A stretch of 64,000 bases of DNA from Allodiplogaster sudhausi (lineage: Eukaryota > Nematoda > Chromadorea > Rhabditida > Diplogasteridae): positions 1,705,501-1,769,500 of the forward strand of contig CALZFC010000006.1 of NCBI GenBank assembly GCA_945643635.1. Direction: 5' to 3'. Below, in pieces: positions 31,830 through 41,089 of the stretch; the stretch's first letter is position 1; the number at the start of each line of letters is the position of its first letter. The translations under genes and the position numbers were made by a program. Below the pieces are notes generated by a model. That model was not told the DNA's origin, ran no database searches, and saw only the letters and a program-made list of their open reading frames with translations.

Positions 31830-33406
31830 GAATATCGGTTGCCAGATGGCTTTGAAGAAAGCAGCAACTTCGATGAAAGAATTATTTTTCCTTATCATCA
31901 GAATGTTCGATTTCGCATAGAAAGAATGTCATGTACATTGGCGTGTTCATTGAATGAAGAAAAAAGCGCAGCCAATACTTTCTTTCGTGTCTCGAGATCC
32001 CCCAGTTTGCCCGTGACACTTCAAGACGAACAATCGTCTTCATGTTGCGCTATTCTTGTTGCTCAGCACTCAACGGCAACTCCCCGCAATCATCGTATCA
32101 GATGTGAGTCGATTAAAAGCCACTGACTTATTACTATATGATTGATGTTAAAAAGAAATCGTTTTAAAATGGTTCTCAATTTCATTCTGTTTGGGTAGGC
32201 TAGGTATGTCTCACAAGGTAACTCTCCATTAAAGTTATGTTAAGGAATTTTGATTTAACCTGTCCCGATCGATTGGTAGGTACATATAGTACATACATAT
32301 GTTGGCTGGACATGTGAAATCAAAATCATCTTACTTATACTCAGGTGGTTCCTTCGTTAGACTGAAGCAAAAAAAAAAAATATTTTGCTACATTTGAGGA
32401 ACCCTGTGATGTTCAACAGTACGAAAGACGCGCTAATTCGAGGGAAGCGCGCTATCGACTGGAGCAGCTGCCAAGGACAAGTTTGCACGTCTGCCTGGCT
32501 GTCTGCGATAAGGTGAATCGATCATGGATGGAAGGGGGATATTGCTTAATACAGTATCTCACGGGAGGGAGTGGAGACATATAGATAATAGAATAGTATG
32601 TATATCACATTTTGATTCAAACATATCTCAAATTGTGGAGGGCGGGGGGAATGGAAAATAGGTAACAAACGTGAATGAGAGGCTGTTTTTGTGGCAGGAT
32701 CCGGACTGCAAAGGCTTCGCACACAGTTACAAGACACTTGTGGGCGAGCTCGCGAAGAATGTACAGCGGAGTCCCGTGCCAACAACGCTCTACATTAAGG
32801 ATGATCTTTCTCTGTCACGCTGTCATTTCTCTCTCTCTCACGCGTGCTATTTCTTACTCTCTCTCTCTCTTTCTTTCTCTCACTATCTCTTTATCATATT
32901 CTCTCTTTTTCCGCTGCGCACTACATTCTTCTTTTCCTTAAAAATGCAGCGATGGTGGAAGAAATTCTTCTAAAAGAAAAATGTGAAAATGGTATCAGGT
33001 AATTTCTGCGGCTAAAGCCCTCAATGCAGATGAACTGCTTGAAGCCCTTCATACGAATGATTCGAAAAGACAGCCGGGCACACTGGCGGAGATTGCCACA
33101 ATGACTACAGGATATCCGCGTTTTAGCTTCCAAGGTCAGAAAAGTTTCTGCTTCTAACAATTTAGCAAACCTTAAAGCCATCATGACTAATTAGATATCA
33201 AGGTAGTATGTAATTCTTTATGTTTTGAGCAATATATGAACCCTTTTCCATCTCTCTGAAACTTTTGTTCACCTCTATGATCTCTGCCTTGATGAAGTCG
33301 GCCCAAAGAAAAAGAGCCCAGTCCTCTCCCTTCAGGACCAATCGCTGGGATCTCACAAAATTGGCTCCCCTGTGATGGCAGCGTCCTCATACGCCTCATA
33401 AGAGCC
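31830..33406 (+). CDS. Candidate PAN/apple-domain gene, partly resolved
   Basis: A run of exon-like frames with splice signals: one after CTAACTAG near 31,830 (RLPDGFEESSNFDERI ... MSCTLACSLNEEK), one at about 32,397-32,512 ending HVCLAVCDK at GTGAAT, and one from 32,698 (DPDCKGFAHSYKTLVGELAK). The join CLAVCDK-DPDCKGFAHSY follows the C-x3-C-x5-C-x-G/A-F-x-Y core of PAN/apple modules, which in nematodes sit in apical extracellular-matrix proteins. Further in-frame pieces occur at 33,000-33,137 (ALNADELLEALHTNDSKRQ) and 33,270-33,402 (LYDLCLDEVGPKKKSPVLSL, stop TAA); whether they belong is uncertain. The order of exons and the start are not settled. Confidence 0.4.
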
Positions 33407-33521
33407 ATTCACCTCTCTAACTGATCCGAGTAGTTTAGAGTTCAAATATTCATGTGGACACATCCTCTTTTTCTGTTCTTTTTTTTCTTTATTCTAACTT
33501 TCAATGACTTCTTCATTGATT

Positions 33522-34533
33522 GGCATCGCCCCGAGATTAGGCGACGTGGCTCGTCGACTTGATTTGACTTACTACGGAAGAGCTGAGGAGGCGAGTCAGC
33601 GACCGCAGCGCATGTCTTCTGATTGGACCTGCTAGAGACCGCCTTCTCTCCTTCACATTTTCTCTCTCTCTCTCTCTTTCCCTCTCTCTCTCTATCGTAC
33701 TCTCACTCTCATTCGCTCTCTTTCTCATTCCTATTCTCTATCACTCTACATCTCTATGTCTTTCTCTTACCCTCTCACCCTCTCTCTCCCTCTATATGCG
33801 TCGCTATGTCCCACATTCTATACTCTCTCTATCTCTCTCTCTCTTTCCTCTTTTCCCCTCTTTTTTTTCCCTTGCTTAACCTTTCAGCCAATTCATCTTG
33901 CTAACCCGGCAGCAGAATTGTATAGAGAGCAGGGCCGAGTGTAAGGCTATCAGAAGCGTAGGGAATGACAACGCCTGTGACGTACAGGCCAAAGACGTCG
34001 CGTTTGGATGCGAAGATGGCAGTCGCCAGCTGGAAGAGAAAGAATTTGAGAGATGAACGAGGGGAGAGAGAGAAAGAGAGAGCGAGAAAGAGAGAGAACG
34101 AGAGAAAGAGAGAATGAGATCTAGACAGAGAAAGAGGGAGATGAGAGAGCAGAGAAGAAAGAGAGAGAAAGAGATTAATCCACGGTAAACAAAAGCTCGT
34201 ACTGCGCACGATACGTTGAATGCTTGCGCTGCGAAGATGCAGAGAGAGATGAGCAGAAGCGAGAGTTCGGTCCGCTGGTGTTTGAGGGAAGAGGAGGAAG
34301 AAGAAGAAGAAGAAGATGAAGAGACGAGAAGACGGCGACGGGCGGAGAGCGACCAGATGGAGAGGACGCTCATGAGCAGATTCAGCATGAGCACGAAAGA
34401 GCCGAACGCCGTTTGCACCAGAGAGGACATCAAGTTCTCCTAAACAAATATTTGAAAATTAGCAAATTATTACAAGGATAACTCAGGTTGGGAAACTCTG
34501 AAGATGGCGAAATATGGGTAGCCCACACTCCTC
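33522..34533. repeat. Left arm of a ~1-kb inverted duplication
   Basis: Reverse complement of 37,075-38,098, from GGCATCGCCCCGAGATTAG at its left edge to CCCACACTCCTCC at its right. The match covers introns, exons, a (CT)n block and 3' flank. Differences include a 13-base indel, several substitutions and different Ser-codon and (GA)n lengths, so it is not a trivial assembly copy. Confidence 0.9.
33901..34439 (-). pseudogene. Headless copy of the last two exons of the serpentine receptor
   Basis: Reading leftward, the exon from 34,439 (ENLMSSLVQTAFGSFVLMLN) and the exon ending with TAG at 33,901 (VIPYASDSLTLGPALYTIL) repeat exons 5 and 6 of the receptor at 35.4-37.7 kb, including splice sites and the Ser-rich loop (12 serines here against 10). 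Exons 1-4 are absent; the sequence upstream on this strand runs into the (CT)n block at 34,600. It cannot make a full receptor. Confidence 0.85.
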
Positions 34534-34589
34534 CTCATGTTAGCCTGCTTAGCCTCATGTTTTCTTTTCTTTCTGCATCCCCCTCTCTG

Positions 34590-34687
34590 TCTCGCACCCT
34601 CTTTCATTCTCTCTCTCTCTTTCTCAATCTCTCTCTCTCAATCTCTCTCTCTCTCAATCTCTCTCTCAATCTCTCTCCTTCTTTCAA

Positions 34688-34718
<31 letters not shown>

Positions 34719-34725
34719 CTATTCA
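34590..34725. repeat. (CT)n tract with TCAATCTCTC units
   Basis: Pyrimidine run on the + strand in which TCTCTC is punctuated by five or more CAATCTCTCTC units; it lies just inside the left arm of the inverted duplication. Confidence 0.85.
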
Positions 34726-35407
34726 TCATCAAATGTTCTTCTTCGAAGGACAAAAAGGTATGGCGTAGAGTCATACATATATACATGTTGTGATATGCAT
34801 ATTTTTCGTTCATAAAGGAGTACTCACACAACCCGGATAATACAATCCATGAGCCCCGGCCGGCCCTTTCATGCCCAAGGAAAGATGATATGTACATACT
34901 ACTATCACATGGGCATACATACTAGATAAGCAATAATACAATGTCAACCTGACTCTGAGAGTATGCATGTCTATTATCCAGCATTGTTGTCTGGGGTTAC
35001 AAACTTCCTTCTTTTTTTTTGCTTTTTGAACCTCTCGTTTATTCTAGTAATTTTAGTTCCTTGTTCACATAACTCTTTTGTTCATTTCAAATATTTGCCA
35101 CCTATATGATGCAGAAGATCTGCGGCTTACTATTTTAATGCTCAAAACCGCATCATCGCATTTTCGATTTTGGTGTACAGGACGCTTATTTTAAAAGGCT
35201 CACTGAATTTATGTACATATATATATATTTCTGGATCTTTTCAATCATATATTTTCCCGTTTTTGAGCTCTCACTAGCGCATTGCTAGAATATAATGTTC
35301 GAGCTAAGTTTAAATAGGTAATCATCACCTTAGCTGTCTCCGATTGCCGTCAAATATGAGCAAGTATTGAAATGGAAAAATTAAATTAATTACCGAAACT
35401 TTATAGA

Positions 35408-37721
35408 ATGAACCCGGCCACCATCAGCTTCATCGTTTACGGCCCGCCATGTCTGCTCATCTACGGTTTGGTGCTCCGTTCGGTGCTCAAATTGCGTCGC
35501 AAACTTTCGGACGCATTCGTGCACATCTTTCTCGTCAATGCAACTCTAGTTAGTGGCCGAAATGTTTATCTTTATAAGAAATTAAAGAAAATTTACAGAA
35601 TAAACCGTACATTCATTAAACTGTAAGGATCCGCAATATCAAAAGGGGTTACTTATGCAAATCAATAAATCGATTAATGCTTTATTCTCTCTCCCCAGGA
35701 CGTTTTCATGTATCTCAACACGTACCCAACATATCGGCTGCGAACTGAGAAGTTTTTCGGCTTCTACTACGACTGGATTAATCAGTTAGGCCACTGTTTA
35801 AGATGTTTATTTTCTAAACTAAAATGATTATTATTTTGTAACCTTTAAAATCAAAGTTTATATTTATGGTTAAATTGTTCGGAGTATTGAAGATTTTTAT
35901 TTTCAAAAATAGAGTGCTAATCATTTACATAGTTGAGAAATCTAAGCCAAAAAAAACATTTTTGTTTACATTGCTACTGGCATATATTGTCTCATGAACT
36001 ACACACATATCGAATTTTGAGAATCGGTTGGCTCCGTTTCATTCAATGGTTCGCGAGTGGTTACTTCTTCTACCTCTCGAACGTAACCACGTTTCTTTTT
36101 ACGTTCAATCGATTCTCCTCCATCGTTCTCTTCTCTCGTCATGTTAAGGTGGTTATTTACATATTTGCATCTATTTATACAAATTAACTCTAACTATTCT
36201 TTATTTGCAAGATAATTAAAGGATCGCTCCGTAGAATGTGTGTGAAACATATCTGAAGAAATCCCCCCTCCCCTCCCTCCTTCTTCTCTCTTCTAAGCAT
36301 ACAGTTTCCATGTGCGCTCTCAACGTACAGTACTTTCTTAGCAACCTAGAGAAGGTCGAGAGCGAGATTTCTTCTCATATGCACGCGTACATTCCCAAGT
36401 CCTTTAAATGAATTAATTCTGAATTAACTTGAATACATTCACTTTGTTCATGATGGAATTGTGACTAAAAGAAAAAACGAAGAAGAAGAAGATGAAGATA
36501 AGCTCCTGCACCCTTTACAGATCTGGAAGTATCCGTCACTGCCCATCTCGCTCGCCTTTCTCGCGGGCACTCTCGCGAGCCTCGTGCGTCTTACCGTGCA
36601 CATGCATTATAAGGAAGACGCGATGACGCATTCTTACGTCGTTGTCTACGACACCGTTTGTTTAGGCTTTCCTTCTTTTTTTTTCTTAAAAATGTTCAAA
36701 TATTTGGATACTGTAGAAAAAGATTTTTAAAAAAAGTCCAGAAAAAAGGTGCTAGTAAAGCTTCTTTCTATGTAACTAATCCAAGTGATTTTATTTTTTT
36801 ACTGCATTCGATTGCCCACTTGGTTTTCATGGGCATTAAGTTATAGAAGCGCAAGAATCGATCGAGCAGGCTGGCTCTTATTTTTCACGTCGAGTACTGT
36901 AATCAATTTTGGTGAAAAAAAATCAGAAAAAACTTCCTAGTGAAGGCCTTGATCGAAAGATACTGGCTCAATTAAAGCATTAATAGAAGTTGTTACGCCA
37001 TTATTGGTACATAATACTATATAGTAAAAGGCTTTGCTCCACTTGAGGGAGTGCTTTTGTTGATTATAGGAAACGGAGGAGTGTGGGCTACCCATATCTC
37101 GCCATTTTCAGAGTTTCCCAACCTGAGTTATCCTTGTAATAATTTGCTAATTATAAAAGAAAATAGCAAATATTTGTTTAGGAGAACTTGATGTCCTCTC
37201 TGGTGCAAACGGCGTTCGGCTCTTTCGTGCTCATGCTGAATCTGCTCATGAGCGTCCTCTCCATCTGGTCGCTCTCCGCCCGTCGCCGTCTTCTCGTCTT
37301 TTCATCTTCTTCTTCTTCTTCTTCCTCCTCTTCCCTCAAACACCAGCGGACCGAACTCTCGCTTCTGCTCATCTCTCTCTGCATCTTCGCAGCGCAAGCA
37401 TTCAACGTATCGTGCGCAGTACGAGCTTTTGTTTATCGTGGATTAATCTCTTTTTCTCTCTTTCTTCTCTGCCTCTCTCATCTCCCTCTTTCTCTGTCTA
37501 GATCTCATTCTCTCTTTCTCTCGTTCTCTCTCTTTCTCGCTCTCTCTTTCTCTCTCTCCCCTCGTTCATCTCTCAAATTCTTTCTCTTCCAGCTGGCGAC
37601 TGCCATCTTCGCATCCAAACGCGACGTCTTTGGCCTGTACGTCACAGGCGTTGTCATTCCCTACGCTTCTGATAGCCTTACACTCGGCCCTGCTCTCTAT
37701 ACAATTCTGCTGCCGGGTTAG
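35408..37721 (+). CDS. Seven-transmembrane chemoreceptor, serpentine receptor class gamma-like
   Basis: Six exons join in phase: 35408-35548, 35699-35784, 36022-36148, 36521-36655, 37182-37406, 37593-37721 (843 bases, 280 residues). Helix 1 (FIVYGPPCLLIYGLVLRSVL), the DVFMYLNTYPTYRL motif, helix 3 with TFLFTFNRFSSIV, a basic-aromatic IWKYPSLPISL entry to helix 4, and the closing SDSLTLGPALYTIL follow the srg/srv layout of nematode chemosensory GPCRs. A cytoplasmic loop contains a pure serine run encoded by TCT/TCC microsatellite. It is somewhat shorter than typical srg proteins (about 320). An ORF with acceptor at 36,303 was left out because it ends in a stop. The terminal exons lie in the right arm of the inverted duplication. 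Confidence 0.85.
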
Positions 37722-38098
37722 CAAGATGAATTGGCTGAAAGGTTAAGCAAGGGAAGAGAAAAAGAGGGGAAAAGAGGAAAGAGAGAGAGAGATAGAGAGA
37801 GTATAGAATGTGGGACATAGCGACGCATATAGAGGGAGAGAGAGGGTGAGAGGGTAAGAGAAAGACATAGAGATGTAGAGTGATAGAGAATAGGAATGAG
37901 AAAGAGAGCGAATGAGAGTGAGAGTACGATAGAGAGAGAGGGAAAGAGAGAGAGAGAGAGAAAATGTGAAGGAGAGAAGGCGGTCTCTAGCAGGTCCAAT
38001 CAGAAGACATGCGCTGCGGTCGCTGACTCGCCTCCTCAGCTCTTCCGTAGTAAGTCAAATCAAGTCGACGAGCCACGTCGCCTAATCTCGGGGCGATG
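37075..38098. repeat. Right arm of the ~1-kb inverted duplication
   Basis: Mirror of 33,522-34,533; contains receptor exons 5 and 6, the (CT)n intron and a GA-rich 3' flank up to TAATCTCGGGGCGATGC. The spacer between the arms is about 2.5 kb and holds exons 1-4. Confidence 0.9.
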
Positions 38099-38101
38099 CT
38101 A

Positions 38102-38297
38102 ATTTATGGGAAGGGGTCTCACCGATCGCCCAATTCCATGTGATAGCTCGCCGTTCGTGCACATTGACCGGATCAACCAGAACAGGCAAGTCGACGACGT
38201 CATTCAAGGCATTTATAAGAAGCGACCGTTCGTCGCGAGCTCCATCGATGCAAATGACTTTCATTACTTCCTTCGCTTTTTAGAGATATGTATGTAG
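38102..38297 (+). other. Short open frame, unassigned
   Basis: A 63-codon frame with protein-like composition (for example FVHIDRINQNRQVDDVIQGI and KKRPFVASSIDANDFHYF) begins immediately beyond the right arm of the inverted duplication and ends with TAG. No splice partner or family was recognised. Confidence 0.3.
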
Positions 38298-38639
38298 CTG
38301 ATGGAAATAAAAGACTAAAAATCCTTCATCTATTAGAGAACATAGCCGTAGCAACAATTCAATCAATCAATCAATTTATACGGTGTAACATGAAACAAGA
38401 AATGTAACACACGTGGTAAAATTCAGTAAAGTAGTCCCGTAGAATTTTACACATATGTATGTACATATGCAGAATTTCCCCCATTCTTATGTGCTATTTT
38501 GCCGTGTTTGTTTACTTATTTCTTTGCGTGATAGTAGATGCTATCGCACCTGGCGATGCGAGCTAATCTCTGATAACAAGTGCGCAAATGTCACAGACCG
38601 TTCAGATAGAAATCACACCCAAGCTCCTTCCTGCTGGAG

Positions 38640-38890
38640 TCAGCAGATTGAACTCGGTTCACGGTCTAAGATGAGAGCCAAATGTTCGTTTTTACCAAGA
38701 GTGCAAAAGGCTGAAAAGAAGGCGAGACGAAGCATTAACGACATGAAAAGAAACTGAAAAGCGCATTTGAAAGCCGGATGAGTTTGATGGCGAGTGCTTA
38801 ACCCTTTTGTATGTTTTCGCATTGGCGTCACCTGTCATCTTTCTGTGTACATTTTATTTCGAAGACGCTCATTGATAGGGAAGCGAAGAA
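38640..38890 (+). repeat. Copy 1 of a duplicated 3' exon and flank
   Basis: Matches 45,225-45,460 in the same orientation. Both encode a basic C-terminus (here RVQKAEKKARRSINDMKRN then stop), then share CGCATTGGCGTCACCT, GTACATTTTAT and a GAAGACGCTCATTGATAGG-like segment before a (GA)n run. The coding part is the best conserved, which suggests two paralogous gene ends. Confidence 0.6.
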
Positions 38891-38899
38891 AGAAGGAAA

Positions 38900-38914
38900 G
38901 AGTGATAGTGAAAC

Positions 38915-38971
<57 letters not shown>

Positions 38972-38987
38972 AAGAGTGATGTGGGAG

Positions 38988-39024
<37 letters not shown>

Positions 39025-39128
39025 AAAAGAGTGATGAAGGAGAAACAGAGAGAGATAGAGAGAGAGAGAGAGAGATAAAGGGAGAAACAGAGAGAGAGAG
39101 AAAGAGAGAGGTATATATAGAGAGAGAG
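38900..39128. repeat. (GA)n tract with GTGATGTGGGAGAAACAG units
   Basis: Purine run containing two or three copies of AAGAGTGATG(T/A)(G/A)GGAGAAACAGAGAGA. It lies directly after the duplicated 3' exon. Confidence 0.85.
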
Positions 39129-39129
39129 A

Positions 39130-41030
39130 TTGGTCGACCATCACTCCGTACCCTCTGGCACTTTTCTCTGGCTGCCACTCATGTTCCTTACTCATGCAGA
39201 GCACGCTTACTGGTGGGTGATCTCTGGTACAATCTCTCAGACATTCCATCCACATCCATTACCAGGCCACTTCAGGTGGATGACTTCTTGCTTCCACTTG
39301 TATTTCCATGTAAATGTTTATGTGCACTTAAAAAGTAAAACCTTGTAACATCTTGACATGGAACACCATTCAACTAACACCTATAGCACCTGCACTACAC
39401 CGACACGGTATAATAAATCTTAATATTGTCATATCTCTGATGATGTAGGAATAAATAAATAAATAAATTAATTAATGCTCACAATCAGGAAACGTAATGG
39501 AACTGGGGAAGTAGTTGAATGAAGGAGGGGAGAGGGAATAGAAAACAGTTGACTAATAAAAAAAAACGAAATGTAACAAATGGGGTAAAAGTTGAGAGTC
39601 GAGATCAAATAAATTGAAAAAGGATTGGGAACAGAGTAGGAAGTTTAAAGAAGGAGATAGATAAAAGTTAGACTACAAAATAAAATTGCTAATGCAAATC
39701 AGAAATAGAGATCATGCAGAAATGGTGGCGCATGAGAGACAAAACCATCTAATGAGAAGATGAGAGCCACACGTCAGTTTGTGATTACAGATATCCGCAC
39801 TACAAAAACATAGTACTCTGTGCTACCAGACCTGAAGGCATAATCCATGCTCTTATTTGTTATCCCCTCCCAATCTCTCTCTCACTCTCTCTCTTTCTCC
39901 CTTTCCTCAATCCAAGCTTCCTTATCCATAATAGTCTTCAGCATAGAATATGCTCAGTTGTTACTCCAAATATAGTACAAAACGGCTTGACACTTGCAAG
40001 CACACTCTCCTCACGTCTTTCTGTTGTTTTCAGAGTCATGTCGTCTCGCCCTCCTTACAGCCTTTTGTAGTCTCGGTTGGCGTCGAAAGTGAACGGACGA
40101 GTTCTAACAACTGAATTTACTAATTTACTTAAAAATTTTGATATACATATTATATAAATATATAATAAGTCCAATATAAAATAAACGATTGATTCTTATT
40201 GCATACCGAGGTGTTTCAAATTGAAGAGAAAAAAAAAAGCTATAACAAAAGCAATTAATATTTTCATGGATTCATGGAACGTTGATGGCCAGAATGTGCG
40301 TGGAAACAATAATAAAAAGTTTAGGTGATGTGTTCCATTTGATTACCACGTATAAATTGTGTTTGCATATTTCTGCGGTATTTTTTTTCGGAGCAACGTA
40401 GAAGACGTGGTGAACATGGTAAATCAAAGTATTTATTGTGTGCAAAAACATTCATACATCTGATGAACGCATTAGCCATCACAGTGGAGCTCGACGAGAT
40501 CGTGGACACTGTTCTTGAAAATGCGTCATTTTTATCCAAAGCTAAAGCTGTGCGGAAGATTTCAAAGAAAACAAAAATGCCCCTAACATTTCCCGCTCGG
40601 CTCTCATCTGGGACATACATGGAAATGCCATTTTCGGTCCTAATCCGTTGCGCATTCGTTCTACGTTCGGTTCTCATCCGGAGTATACATGAACATAATA
40701 ACCGCACTAGGTTCTCATCTGGTCGGTTCTCAAACTGTCGGCAACAGTTCTCATAATAATGCTACAATTCTTAAACGTCGTAGTGCGCATTTGTCCGCAC
40801 GTTTTTTTTTCCTTCTATATCTAATCTAATCATAATCTCGTCATTTGTGTCGCCTTTCTTTATCTCCGACAAGCACTCAGTTTCTGCTCTCTGTCAGATC
40901 TCCGTCTCCTAATCACGCCCTTATGCTCGATTTGTGTGTGTGCTTCTTTCGTGCAACTGCACGCATCTGTCGCACTAAACTTCTTCAATGCCAAAAGTTG
41001 TCAGCATTCAACGGGTGCGCACAGCTCCCG
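39130..41030. other. Intergenic, AT-rich
   Basis: No supported gene. A few open frames occur on both strands between 40,320 and 40,750 without splice signals or family resemblance. The phrase GGTTCTCATC(C/T)GG recurs at about 40,600-40,725. Confidence 0.4.
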
Positions 41031-41034
41031 AGTG

Positions 41035-41041
41035 TATAAAA
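41035..41041 (+). promoter_or_regulatory. TATA box candidate of the C-type lectin gene
   Basis: TATAAAA stands 49 bases ahead of the ATG at 41,090, with TTCTTATCAG as a plausible start-site region 30 bases downstream of it. Confidence 0.5.
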
Positions 41042-41089
41042 GCAACCTAGAATGAGACATTCTTATCAGTGCTACTCGAAGAGCCCTCG

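Noticed and set aside
36303..36411. Extra receptor exon (HTVSMCALNVQYFLS)
   Set aside because: It has an acceptor but ends in a stop without a donor. Joining exon 3 directly to 36,521 keeps phase and family pattern.
39130..39348. Protein-like frame with LWLPLMFLTHAEHAYWW
   Set aside because: Neither strand gives splice context; the opposite strand hints (IHLKWPGNG) are broken by stops, so at best an old repeat relic.
40321..40756. Overlapping long frames on both strands
   Set aside because: Neither has splice signals, codon bias or recognisable motifs; AT-rich background can yield frames of this length.
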